34,145 bases of DNA from Bdellovibrionales bacterium (GCA_023299885.1 JALZUS010000083.1:1-34145), one strand, 5' to 3'; shown: positions 1 through 7,645, counted from the stretch's first letter. The notes: generated by a model not told the origin, from the sequence alone. Numbers and translations are program-made.

Positions 1-29
1 TTTGCCCTAGTTTTGCCCTAGTTTGCCCT
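1..29. repeat. Iteron-like tandem repeat (11-bp period)
   Basis: TTTGCCCTAGT occurs at 1-11 and again at 12-22, and a partial copy (TTGCCCT) follows at 23-29. The period is one helical turn, so the copies lie on the same face of DNA. The array is cut by the window edge. Its position upstream of a RepA-like ATPase suits a replication-origin iteron or a binding site for an element-encoded protein; that role is inferred. Confidence 0.5.
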
Positions 30-54
30 TTCAAAAAACTTACCGAGAACCTAA

Positions 55-113
55 CCTCCTGAAATCAAAAAAGCCCAGGCATGAACTGGGCCTTAAAACT
101 AACCCTCAGGAGG
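55..113 (+). promoter_or_regulatory. Leader structure that can mask the ribosome binding site
   Basis: CCTCCTGA at 55-62 is the exact reverse complement of TCAGGAGG at 106-113, which is the Shine-Dalgarno sequence of the ATPase gene starting at 121. Between the arms lies a second hairpin, GCCCAG (73-78) with CTGGGC (86-91). On the minus strand that inner hairpin is followed by six T residues, so it could also be a minus-strand terminator. The mRNA leader could therefore fold with its SD paired, limiting translation until opened. The complementarity is seen; the regulation is inferred. Confidence 0.45.
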
Positions 114-120
114 GAAAATT

Positions 121-1626
121 ATGATAACTGAAGATAACCTAAAACCAGATAGCCTGCCTGTAAAGACAAATCTATCTCAAAGCCAAATACGTGGCAGCAA
201 AGATGGAAGCTTCTTGTCCGCAAGTCAGAAGCCAAGGAGAGTTATCCATATTTTTGGTAAGGATAAGGACTCAGCTACCGCAGAGCACACACTCAGAAAA
301 GTAAATTCAAAAGTTGAATGCATATGTTATCAAAAGAATTTACCAAAAAAGCTAAAGGCAGAGAATGCCGACATTAGTATTCATATAAATAAAAAAAGCC
401 CCCTAAACAAAAAGGAAGCAAATTCTCTTTACAGACAGCTTAATTCAAAAGGTAATAATATTAAAATACTAAAGCCTCTTCATGACGGTGAAAGCTTCTG
501 CGCTTGGCTTAATAAACAGTTATCACAAGGCAAGAGTAATTCAGAAATGAACAAAGAATTTAGTGAAATCTTAGAAAACCCCACGATGTTAATCCCTAAA
601 CCCAAGAATCATATCTCAAAATTAATTGATAAAGACGAGAAAGATATTGAATGGGTTATTCCAGGCCTTATTCCCAAAGGTGAACTTAGCAATGTTTCTG
701 GAATGGGCGGCGTTGGAAAATCAACAATGCTACTGAGCATGGTTTCTGCAATTACTAATGGAGGAATTTTTAATGGCAAGAAATTAGAGCAAGGTAACGT
801 CTTGCTGCTTAGTTTCGAAGACTCTGCAGAAAAAGTTCTACGCAGACGGTTAAGGTCCATGGGAGCAGACTTATCTAAAGTACTTGTTGCAGACAACCTA
901 GATTCACTAGACGAGCTTTGCAAGGAAGAGGTTATGGATGAGTACATGAAGCTGTACAAACCTATTGCTACCGTCATAGACCCTGTCGTAGCTTTTAAAG
1001 CGGAAAGTACCGACATTAATAAAGCCAATGAGGTGAGAAAAAACTATAAAGTTCTTAATAAAATTGCCCAAGATCATAATGTAGCCATGATTACTGTGTC
1101 TCACTTTAACAAAGGCACACATGGCAGAGCAGCCAACAAAGTTAGCGGAAGTGTCGACATGATTAATGGCGTGCGCTCAGCTATGCAGGTTTATATTGAC
1201 CCAGACAATGAAAACAAAAGAATACTCGTTCAATGCAAGTCCAACTTTACTAAAAAAATGAGTCATGGACTTAGTTTTGAGATTACTGACAATAATGTAA
1301 ATTGGCTAGGAGAGTCTCCCTATTCGGCAGATGACTTGAGCATTATGGAGTCACAATTTGAAAGACAAGATAAAAAAATTAGCTGCATGCTTTATGTTTT
1401 AAATGCTCTTAAAGATGGGCCAATAAAAGCAAAAGAGTTCACCACTAAAGCAATCGAGGATGGCCATAGTGAACGCATGCTTGATAATGTTAGACCGTTA
1501 CTCACGAGATCTGAAAGAACTAACGTTAAGGGAGAAGGGCGTGGAAAAGGATACTCAACGATATACCTTAAAGATGACTTCTTGCCTTCTGACTTGCGGA
1601 GTAGAACAGGAGGCTTAAATGAATAG
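121..1626 (+). CDS. RepA/DnaB-type AAA ATPase of an integrated element
   Basis: This 501-residue protein has a RecA-like core with Walker A GMGGVGKST at about 194-202, an SFED segment at 231-234, Walker B ending in D287, and HFNKG at 328-332. That pattern matches the RepA/AAA_25 family of hexameric helicase ATPases found in plasmids, phages and integrative elements, so a role in element replication is likely. Residues about 40-135 faintly resemble the end of a TOPRIM primase module (a GKDKDSA stretch, then an FCAWL segment where such proteins often have a DWL motif), which would make it a reduced primase-helicase; this is weak. The C-terminal 100 residues look like a winged-helix region. The start is ATG at 121 with a strong SD (AGGAGG, 108-113). 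It overlaps the next gene by 8 bases. The substrate has not been shown. Confidence 0.75.
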   Translation: MITEDNLKPDSLPVKTNLSQSQIRGSKDGSFLSASQKPRRVIHIFGKDKDSATAEHTLRKVNSKVECICYQKNLPKKLKAENADISIHINKKSPLNKKEANSLYRQLNSKGNNIKILKPLHDGESFCAWLNKQLSQGKSNSEMNKEFSEILENPTMLIPKPKNHISKLIDKDEKDIEWVIPGLIPKGELSNVSGMGGVGKSTMLLSMVSAITNGGIFNGKKLEQGNVLLLSFEDSAEKVLRRRLRSMGADLSKVLVADNLDSLDELCKEEVMDEYMKLYKPIATVIDPVVAFKAESTDINKANEVRKNYKVLNKIAQDHNVAMITVSHFNKGTHGRAANKVSGSVDMINGVRSAMQVYIDPDNENKRILVQCKSNFTKKMSHGLSFEITDNNVNWLGESPYSADDLSIMESQFERQDKKISCMLYVLNALKDGPIKAKEFTTKAIEDGHSERMLDNVRPLLTRSERTNVKGEGRGKGYSTIYLKDDFLPSDLRSRTGGLNE

Positions 1627-1804
1627 CCTCTACCTTAACACCAAGCAGGCGGCCAACCTACTTAATGTTTCAGTCGCTACAATCTATCGCTGGACATCAG
1701 AAAGGCGCATTAAAACAAGGAAGCATGGGGGCAGGAATATCTACTACAAGCCAGATTTAGAGGCCTGGAGTAAAAACTCCGGAAAACCCCCATTTAACTA
1801 CTAA
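1619..1804 (+). CDS. Excisionase-like helix-turn-helix protein
   Basis: This 61-residue protein has a MerR/excisionase-type winged helix: LNTKQAANLLNVSVATIYRW at about 5-24, then a basic wing (RRIKTRKHGGRNIYY). It matches the HTH_17 / DNA-binding excisionase family. Such proteins bend DNA at the attachment site to drive excision, or repress the element's genes. ATG at 1619 lies inside the end of the ATPase gene and has AGGAGG at 1608-1613, so the two are translationally linked. The integrase follows about 170 bases later. It could be a regulator rather than a true excisionase. Confidence 0.75.
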   Translation: MNSLYLNTKQAANLLNVSVATIYRWTSERRIKTRKHGGRNIYYKPDLEAWSKNSGKPPFNY

Positions 1805-1973
1805 GAAATTTCAAGAAACTAGGGATTAACTGGGTTAAAACTCCAAAAAACTCCCTAAAAAATTTACAGAACCAAGACTTCTCTTAGGTTTATTGGATAA
1901 CTTTGCTAAAAATAAGCACTGTTCTTTGAAAACTGAAGAGGTCTTGCGTTCTGACACCAATAGGAGGTCAGAA

Positions 1974-3050
1974 ATGGCAATAATACCAACTACAAGAGGA
2001 AACTACCAAGTTAGGGTTCGTGACTGTAACAATAGATTCTACCCTTACAAAACTTTTAATACTCGAAAAGAAGCAAGGAGCTACGAAAGGCAACTCTGCT
2101 TAAAGCGTGATGCTAATGAGATAGCACCTTCAAAGCTAGCTAAGAGTATTACACTCAATGACTACAATAAGCTTTGGGAAAAAGAGTGTCGCAGTAAAGT
2201 CTCAAATGGATGGATAAAGACTCAGGCCAAAAACTATAAGTATCATGTAGCACCAATTATCGGAGACAGAAAGCTTACTAGCCTTACTAAGCGAGATGTA
2301 AACCATGTGTTTATTCAAGCGAGCAATAAAGGGTTATCGTCACAATCTATAGTGCATATCTTTAACTTGCTTAATAAAATGTTTGGAGATGCCGTAGATC
2401 ACTTTGAGTTTATTAGTACTAAACCTATAAGCTTAAAGATGAAACCAAAAGTACACTCCAAAGAAAGAGCTTATCTAAACGAAGTGGAAGCCGCTAAACT
2501 TATTACTATAAGCAAAGGTACATGGCTAGAAACGCCCATACGCCTAGGGCTATTCACAGGAATGAGGGCTGGAGAGATGCAGGCTCTTATATGGAACTAC
2601 GTTAACTTTAAAGAGCAAACTATCTCTATTAGAGCGACCTATGACCGCAAAGAAAAGGTTTATAAAAACCACCCTAAACAAAAAGATTGGGGCCAGGCAG
2701 ACATGTCAGATGAACTTACGTCTTACTTAAAAAGTATTCGTGGCTTTGGGAATGACTTTGTTTGCAAAAGTCCAAAAGGTGAACCCATAAGTTATCATTC
2801 GTTTTTAAAAGGCTTAAAGCGCCTATGTCGTGAAGCAGGGATAACAGTAATCACTCCCCATGAGCTAAGGCATACTTGCGCTACTCTTATTAGGAATGCA
2901 ACAGGTAGCGAAGGCTATGCTAAAGATATGTTAAACCAGAAGTGTTTGCGTACAACTAAGCGCTACATTCATGGTTCTAATAAAAACTTAAAGCATGCAG
3001 CCAATACTTTTGCTAATGTGATTAAGGAGAAAGTCAGTCAAATAAACTAG
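1974..3050 (+). CDS. Tyrosine site-specific integrase
   Basis: This 358-residue phage-type integrase carries an N-terminal arm-binding segment (about 1-45), a SAM-like core-binding domain (about 58-150) and a catalytic domain. Visible catalytic residues are R198 (TGMRAGE), H296 and R299 (PHELRH) and the nucleophile Y331 (KRYIH). The box III position nine residues before the tyrosine, normally His or Trp after Gly, is Q322 in LNQKC. I start at ATG 1974 because AGGAGG lies at 1962-1967 and the domain begins there; the frame is open back to a TTG at 1893 but that has no SD. It is expected to insert and excise the element, probably near the adjacent tRNA-Ser. Confidence 0.9.
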   Translation: MAIIPTTRGNYQVRVRDCNNRFYPYKTFNTRKEARSYERQLCLKRDANEIAPSKLAKSITLNDYNKLWEKECRSKVSNGWIKTQAKNYKYHVAPIIGDRKLTSLTKRDVNHVFIQASNKGLSSQSIVHIFNLLNKMFGDAVDHFEFISTKPISLKMKPKVHSKERAYLNEVEAAKLITISKGTWLETPIRLGLFTGMRAGEMQALIWNYVNFKEQTISIRATYDRKEKVYKNHPKQKDWGQADMSDELTSYLKSIRGFGNDFVCKSPKGEPISYHSFLKGLKRLCREAGITVITPHELRHTCATLIRNATGSEGYAKDMLNQKCLRTTKRYIHGSNKNLKHAANTFANVIKEKVSQIN

Positions 3051-3051
3051 C

Positions 3052-3072
3052 ATGTTCCCTTTTATGTTCCCT
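3052..3072. repeat. Tandem 9-bp repeat after the integrase gene
   Basis: ATGTTCCCT occurs at 3052-3060 and 3064-3072, a 12-base period, starting two bases after the integrase stop codon. Short tandem repeats beside an integrase gene are often arm-type binding sites for Int or Xis. That role here is inferred from position only. Confidence 0.4.
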
Positions 3073-3157
3073 CTGCCCATTTTCTGTATATTTTAATGGC
3101 AACCAACAAACTCATTGATTTTATAACCCTTTGAATTTACGTTGGTTTATCTATTGC

Positions 3158-3248
3158 GGAGAGGTGGCCGAGTGGCTGAAGGCGCACGCTTGGAAAGCGT
3201 GTTTACGTTAATAGCGTAACGAGGGTTCGAATCCCTCTCTCTCCGCCA
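3158..3248 (+). tRNA. tRNA-Ser (anticodon GGA)
   Basis: The sequence folds as a class II tRNA. The acceptor stem is GGAGAGG (3158-3164) with TCTCTCC (3238-3244), the discriminator is G3245, and CCA is encoded (3246-3248). The anticodon stem CACGC/GCGTG encloses loop TTGGAAA with anticodon GGA at 3192-3194, which reads UCC and UCU. A long variable arm (TTACG/CGTAA) and T-stem GAGGG/CCCTC with TTCGAAT confirm serine. A weak promoter candidate is TTGATT (3115-3120) with TACGTT (3138-3143), 17 bases apart. The integrase gene ends about 100 bases upstream. Confidence 0.97.
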
Positions 3249-3262
3249 ACTTTAACCTACAA

Positions 3263-4108
3263 TTACTCTCTTACATAAACTTCAGAGTATGGGATTGAGT
3301 GCCTCTCAGTTGTTCTTTCCCACATGAAATTTGTCGGCGAATTCGTGCCCGCTGTTATCGAGCTACCATAAGAAAAGCCTCTAATATTTCCATGGTTGGA
3401 CCATGCCCAAGTGAAGATTCTTCTTCCATTATTACCACCAGCTACAACAGTGTCCCTGGTATTTGAAGAGCCCAGTGCAACCCCATCAACTGTATAGTTA
3501 TTAATAGCGTAACCAGAGCTTCCCATATCAAACAACCATGTCCAGCCAGCAAGGCTAGTAGCTTTCCAGCTGACTTCTTGAAATACTGTTCCCGTAGTAT
3601 TAAATGCTCTTTTTAATCTAACACCATCTGCTAGCGCACTCACATTAACATTACCGATAATTCCATCAACCGCTGCTGCCGAATAGTAAGAAGGTGTAAA
3701 AGCAGAGGTAGTCCCGACATCTAAAATAACATCCCCAGTATTTCTGCCCGCATCAGTCCAAGCCCAACCTTCTCTGCCGCGGCCAACAAGAGTCCACCCT
3801 CCACCAGAAGTTGTCATGTCACAGTAAGCTTCAAAAGGGGCATTACCACCAACACCGTCAGTATCAATCCTGTAAACACCATCACCCTCATGAGAGTCTA
3901 TAGTGCTTCTTAAATAATTAAGACAATTTGTTTCGTGAGTGCCGTCACTGTACTCGTAGGCGTTACCATTAAGTACTAATTCTACTGCAGCCGATTGAGC
4001 ATTATCAAAGCCACCTTCAACAGAAGAGCTTTTATTAGATGTTAAAAGATTATCTTCACAACCTAAAATTGTTAGAAATAAAATAGCTATTATTAATTTA
4101 TTAAACAT
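3263..4108 (-). CDS. Lipoprotein with fibrinogen-like YCD-GGGW domain
   Basis: This 281-residue protein has a lipoprotein signal with lipobox ILGC (C17), so it should be lipid-anchored in the envelope. Residues about 60-280 match the bacterial fibrinogen-like family: C62, then a GDGVYRID segment, then EAYCDMTTSGGGWTLVGR (C96). C62 and C96 are well placed for the first disulfide of the fold. The rest is rich in Gly, Ser, Thr and aromatic residues, as in sugar-binding or adhesive domains. Its function is unknown; binding of acetylated sugars or surface adhesion is a guess from the family. AAGGGG precedes the ATG. It ends 14 bases from tRNA-Ser and converges with it, in an accessory-type region. 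Confidence 0.8.
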   Translation of the reverse strand: MFNKLIIAILFLTILGCEDNLLTSNKSSSVEGGFDNAQSAAVELVLNGNAYEYSDGTHETNCLNYLRSTIDSHEGDGVYRIDTDGVGGNAPFEAYCDMTTSGGGWTLVGRGREGWAWTDAGRNTGDVILDVGTTSAFTPSYYSAAAVDGIIGNVNVSALADGVRLKRAFNTTGTVFQEVSWKATSLAGWTWLFDMGSSGYAINNYTVDGVALGSSNTRDTVVAGGNNGRRIFTWAWSNHGNIRGFSYGSSITAGTNSPTNFMWERTTERHSIPYSEVYVRE

Positions 4109-4201
4109 AATTAAGTACCCCTTAAGACTTATAAGGCATAATAACTTATGGGGACTAAATTAGAAAGTCTAGTATTCTTGTTTATCTAGCGCTAAGTGGG
4201 C

Positions 4202-4552
4202 TTAATTACAAACAATGGACTTATACTCTTTATAAAGCTTTTTTCGAGGCATAGCCTCATCTGCATTATCTACATAGAGACCTGTATTTACAGTAAGCTC
4301 TTCATCAATCTCAGCTTTAACTTCTTTATCTACTATTTTCTGAAAAGCAAAAGCCGAGTTGATAGCTAACACATCATGAACAACACTTGTTGCGCTTTGC
4401 GTATCTTGGATAGAGTTCACTTTATCAATAAAACCAATAACAGGCTCTTTAAAAGTCACTTCGCAATTAAATTTTTTGAGTTCAAAATTTGCTGCCTGCA
4501 ATATTGCGGGCATAATTACAAATAGACTTATTAAGAAAAAAACTAACTTCAT
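4202..4552 (-). CDS. Small exported protein of unknown function
   Basis: I do not recognise this 116-residue protein. It starts with a clear Sec signal peptide (hydrophobic residues about 3-18, likely cleavage after LQA at about 20), so it is periplasmic or outer-membrane associated. Mature residues include two cysteines, one near the start (KFNCEV) and one two residues from the end (IVCN), which could form a disulfide joining the ends. The middle is mixed and moderately acidic. GGAG lies about 8 bases before the ATG. It sits between the fibrinogen-like lipoprotein and gshA, with gaps of 93 and 159 bases, so it is probably transcribed alone. Confidence 0.65.
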   Translation of the reverse strand: MKLVFFLISLFVIMPAILQAANFELKKFNCEVTFKEPVIGFIDKVNSIQDTQSATSVVHDVLAINSAFAFQKIVDKEVKAEIDEELTVNTGLYVDNADEAMPRKKLYKEYKSIVCN

Positions 4553-4641
4553 GCAAAGCTCCAGTACTTGAATACAATACTTTTATCATGAACAAGCATG
4601 CCTCTACATAATTTAAAATGAGTTTGAAGTTAAAACAGAAT

Positions 4642-4660
4642 CTGTAAAAAAGTTTTACAG
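4642..4660. other. 8-bp perfect inverted repeat
   Basis: CTGTAAAA (4642-4649) and TTTTACAG (4653-4660) flank a 3-base centre in the gap between gshA and the small exported gene. It could be an operator about 90 bases upstream of that gene or a weak AT-rich hairpin. The same gap also carries the 11-base direct repeat CATGCAAAGCT at 4550-4560 and 4668-4678. No further role can be assigned. Confidence 0.35.
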
Positions 4661-4711
4661 TGAGCCTCATGCAAAGCTTTCACTAGCCCTGAGCTACGCT
4701 TCAAGTGAATA

Positions 4712-5929
4712 CTATATAGCTTCTTGAGCCACAGCAATTAAACTTAAGCGCGCCAACCAACCGTACACATTTTCCATAGGACTACCTGAGACATTTACAC
4801 TGAGGTCAGTAACACATAAGCGCTTATAAACTGCCCCTGGTGAATTCAAGCTATCTAAAGCCCCTTTTTTACTATGCGCCCTTAAAAAACCACCGGCAAG
4901 CTTATTGCCTATAAGGTAAATTGTAGGCTCAGCCGTTAAATCCTCCAGTGTAATATAAGTGGGTATACCCTCCTGAATAATCACTTCAGAAATAGAGCCA
5001 CCACCCTTTACTGCTTTCATTTTTTTTCTAGTTTTATAATTCCAAGCTAAAACCTCTTCAGCTGATTCTACTTTAGTAACGCCAAGCCCATAAGTACCCG
5101 AGTTATTTTTTACAAACAAATAAGGCTTAGCCTTAATGCCCATTTCTTTATACTGGCCAGCTAATTGCTCTAACACTTCTTCACAATGAGACGCTAATTT
5201 TTGAGCGGACTCTTCAGAGCCCACTTCAAAGCCTTCATGTTTTTGAGTCACTATCTTTATAAGCTCTGGATTAATCTCTATAATTTCAGAAAACTCTTCT
5301 GCTAACTTATTATAGTTTGCAAAAAAATCACTTTTTTTACGCCTATACCAACCTAGTGTAAGTAATGGAGTGATTGGCGTTTTTACGTTTTCAAGCCATA
5401 CATCAGTTTTTTTAGTGAAATCATTATTACAAACTACTAAATCTATCTTAGTGCTACCTACGCAAAGCACTTCCTCGCCAGCATCTTTTTTTAGAGCCCA
5501 AGGTTTGTATGTTATTTTTTTTCCAGTGCTTGTTTCAAGATCTCTGTCTTCATCAATGTTTGAAGGTATGCACAAGAAAATATTATAACCGGCCTGCTCA
5601 GCTATTTCTTTTATTGTCGCTACATTTTCAAGGTAAAATAAATTATTAGTATGCTCTTCAGTGAGTAGAATTATATTTTTGACATCTTTATAGTTGCTCT
5701 CTACATAGTCAGAAAATAAAGTGACTGCTGACCCACGATCTACTTCGCAAATATTATTAAAACCCGCAGGGAATATATTTGCATCAACTGGTGCTATTTT
5801 TTCGCCGGAATCCCTAATATCGAAACTTGTATATATCGGATATTTATACTGAGAAAAATTATCTTCAAACCAAAGAGTTAACTCTTTATGTTTTTTGCAT
5901 ATTTGCTGGTGAATATGGTCTTGAATCAT
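4712..5929 (-). CDS. gshA: Glutamate-cysteine ligase, Acidithiobacillus type
   Basis: This 405-residue enzyme should join glutamate and cysteine with ATP, the first step of glutathione synthesis in the cytoplasm. It belongs to the Acidithiobacillus/Neisseria-type family and is unrelated in sequence to E. coli GshA. Recognised segments are the N-terminal YTSFDIRDSG, then APVDANIFPAGFNN (about 47-60), LLTEEHTNNLFYLENVATI, and a C-terminal ATP-grasp-like part with KPYLFVKNNSGTYGLGV. The length is close to the family norm of about 430. ATG at 5929 has AGAGG about 6 bases upstream and overlaps the end of the EI24 gene by 44 bases, making it the last gene of the operon. No gshB is in the window, so the second step must be encoded elsewhere. 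Confidence 0.85.
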   Translation of the reverse strand: MIQDHIHQQICKKHKELTLWFEDNFSQYKYPIYTSFDIRDSGEKIAPVDANIFPAGFNNICEVDRGSAVTLFSDYVESNYKDVKNIILLTEEHTNNLFYLENVATIKEIAEQAGYNIFLCIPSNIDEDRDLETSTGKKITYKPWALKKDAGEEVLCVGSTKIDLVVCNNDFTKKTDVWLENVKTPITPLLTLGWYRRKKSDFFANYNKLAEEFSEIIEINPELIKIVTQKHEGFEVGSEESAQKLASHCEEVLEQLAGQYKEMGIKAKPYLFVKNNSGTYGLGVTKVESAEEVLAWNYKTRKKMKAVKGGGSISEVIIQEGIPTYITLEDLTAEPTIYLIGNKLAGGFLRAHSKKGALDSLNSPGAVYKRLCVTDLSVNVSGSPMENVYGWLARLSLIAVAQEAI

Positions 5930-6662
5930 CTTTTGCCTCTAGGTCTAAATGAACTTGTGTTGCTCCTAAGACATTAATAGGCATAATTAATAAGATCAAG
6001 CCAGGTACAAACATTGTCATGCCTATAAAGGCTGCCATACCAGAAAAGGCTGCGATATTATTTCTGAAGTAATCCATTCTCTCACTGAGGCCCATTTCTG
6101 CAATCTCAAAGCTATAGTCCACAACATCAAAAGCCATAATCAAGAAGGCACAAAAAGCAGCCACTAAACTCACCACAGGCACAAAAGACAATGCAAAAAG
6201 CACAACTGCAAATAAGCCAAAAAGTGCTGCCCTTAATAGTGAAATAACAAGCATTCTTATGTTTAGCTTAATCCATTCTTTAGTTTTTAATGGCCTAGTT
6301 TTTTTATAGCCTAAGTGCATATGCACTTTTTCAACTACAATAGAATAAAAAGGGCCAGCTATAATTGTTGCTATTAAGTATAAGCCTAAAAGCACAAAAA
6401 CAATAAACCCAAGAGAAGTAATAAGCTTTAAAGGATAGTATAATATTCTATAAAACCATGAAGCATTATCAAACATCATAGTTAATGCTTTCTCTGACCA
6501 AATTGATGTTTTAGGCAAGCCCCAAGAAAATAAAAAAGAAACTAGTAATAAATCAATTATAAAAGGGATAATAATCCAAACTTTTATACCGGGCACTGTT
6601 TTAAAGAGTCTCCACCCTTTTCTAAAATAACCAAAGCCTAGAAAAAAATCTTTTAGCGGCAC
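5886..6662 (-). CDS. EI24/CysZ-family membrane protein
   Basis: This 258-residue inner-membrane protein has hydrophobic helices at about 27-47, 75-110, 140-185 and 210-240. Its start (FFLGFGYFRKGWRLF) and the segment YLIATIIAGPFYSIVVEKV fit the EI24/CysZ family. CysZ transports sulfate into the cell in enterobacteria; many other members have no known substrate. A sulfate role would suit the neighbouring cysteine-using gshA, but that is inference. The start codon is GTG, 5 bases after the TPR lipoprotein gene, and its 3' end overlaps gshA by 44 bases, so all three should be on one mRNA. Confidence 0.7.
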   Translation of the reverse strand: MPLKDFFLGFGYFRKGWRLFKTVPGIKVWIIIPFIIDLLLVSFLFSWGLPKTSIWSEKALTMMFDNASWFYRILYYPLKLITSLGFIVFVLLGLYLIATIIAGPFYSIVVEKVHMHLGYKKTRPLKTKEWIKLNIRMLVISLLRAALFGLFAVVLFALSFVPVVSLVAAFCAFLIMAFDVVDYSFEIAEMGLSERMDYFRNNIAAFSGMAAFIGMTMFVPGLILLIMPINVLGATQVHLDLEAKDDSRPYSPANMQKT

Positions 6663-6667
6663 AGGAC

Positions 6668-7636
6668 TTATCTAAGCTGCTTTTGTATTGCAGACAATCT
6701 CAAATAAAGTTTATTCGACAAAGCCAGCTTATCTGAACCTGGCAGCCTTTGCGCCTTTGCCTTGTTTATAAGTGTTGATGTTTTTGCTGATAAATTTTTA
6801 TAGCGCTGTAACCAAAGCCTTCTGTCTTGAGCCGTGCCTTTTTTTGATTGTTTTTTGATTTTTTTAAGTAAAGAAAATACATTCTCATAAGAACTCATGA
6901 GTGCCTTAGCAGAGCTCATCGACCAAGCCTTACTATTAAGCTCAACCGACTTAAGTAAGTACTTTTGTTGCAAACCAAGGCTTATTAAATAATTTTTAGA
7001 GTCTTTTAACCTTAAGCTTTTAAGATTGTCTTTCCCTATTAAGTAAAATGACTTCGAGAGCGCATTTTGTTTATGAACTGATTCGCCAGCCTTATTAGAT
7101 AAATCAAAAGCTCTGCTCTCAGCTTTTTTAAAATAACCTTTTGCTACCTTAAAGCGACCCATCTTTGCATGAGCAGCAGCAAGTCGTGCCGGTATTTCCA
7201 CTTCGATTTGTTCTGCTGACAAATAAGAGGCTCTTTTTAAAACATCATTTAAAGTGGTAATCACACGCTTATAATCACCCAAGCACTCATAACCCTGGCT
7301 TAATCTAAATAACCCCTCTGCTTGAACTCTTGGGAAATCTCTTAAATTTTCACCCAGCAGTCGCTTATAGGCACCAACAGCCTTATGGCAAGACTGCTGC
7401 TCTTCATATGCAACACCCAAGTTATACAAGACAACTGCTTTTAAAGATCTGCTGATTGGCTCTCTTAATAAAGCTTCAAACTGGCTTGAAGCTAAAACAA
7501 AACTTCTGTTTTCTAGCGAATCATAAGCGTCTTCAAAAGTCTGATTATGCTTTACCTTTAAATGATTTGGAATTTTTGGCTCAGGATTATGAGCGCAGCC
7601 CGCTGCAAATAAAATCAATACCAATAATCTAAGCAT
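6668..7636 (-). CDS. TPR-containing lipoprotein
   Basis: This 322-residue protein has a lipoprotein signal with lipobox FAAGC (C14) and is likely anchored in the outer membrane. Residues about 30-170 form TPR-like helical repeats: LYNLGVAYEEQQSCHKAVGAYKRLL-type, FRLSQGYECLGDYKRVI, and AAAHAKMGRFKVAKGYFKKA. The C-terminal half is helical and very lysine-rich. TPR lipoproteins commonly act as scaffolds for envelope complexes. Here it directly follows two ArsA-like ATPases (9-base gap), which suggests a shared process at the envelope. AAGGAAA precedes the ATG. The specific function is unknown. Confidence 0.75.
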   Translation of the reverse strand: MLRLLVLILFAAGCAHNPEPKIPNHLKVKHNQTFEDAYDSLENRSFVLASSQFEALLREPISRSLKAVVLYNLGVAYEEQQSCHKAVGAYKRLLGENLRDFPRVQAEGLFRLSQGYECLGDYKRVITTLNDVLKRASYLSAEQIEVEIPARLAAAHAKMGRFKVAKGYFKKAESRAFDLSNKAGESVHKQNALSKSFYLIGKDNLKSLRLKDSKNYLISLGLQQKYLLKSVELNSKAWSMSSAKALMSSYENVFSLLKKIKKQSKKGTAQDRRLWLQRYKNLSAKTSTLINKAKAQRLPGSDKLALSNKLYLRLSAIQKQLR

Positions 7637-7645
7637 AAAATTTCC

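Larger units (their letters stand above)
1..3157. mobile_element. Part of an integrated genetic element next to tRNA-Ser
   Basis: A replication-type ATPase, an excisionase-like HTH protein and a tyrosine integrase lie in one direction and stop just before a tRNA-Ser gene. This is the usual gene set of an integrative element or prophage-like island. Only one end is in the window. The integrase is on the 5' side of the tRNA, whereas most tRNA-targeting elements join at the 3' end, so the exact attachment site is not resolved. I found no copy of tRNA sequence at the left edge. The right boundary is set arbitrarily at the base before the tRNA. Confidence 0.7.

Noticed and set aside
609-1122. Minus-strand frames inside the ATPase gene
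   Set aside because: They are shadows of a recognised gene, with low-complexity translations and no family match.
1893-1973. Upstream TTG start adding 27 residues to the integrase
   Set aside because: There is no SD, and a strong AGGAGG sits just before ATG 1974 where the family domain begins.
4482-4670. 62-residue minus-strand frame overlapping the small exported gene
   Set aside because: It overlaps a gene with a clear signal peptide and SD, and has no coding features of its own.
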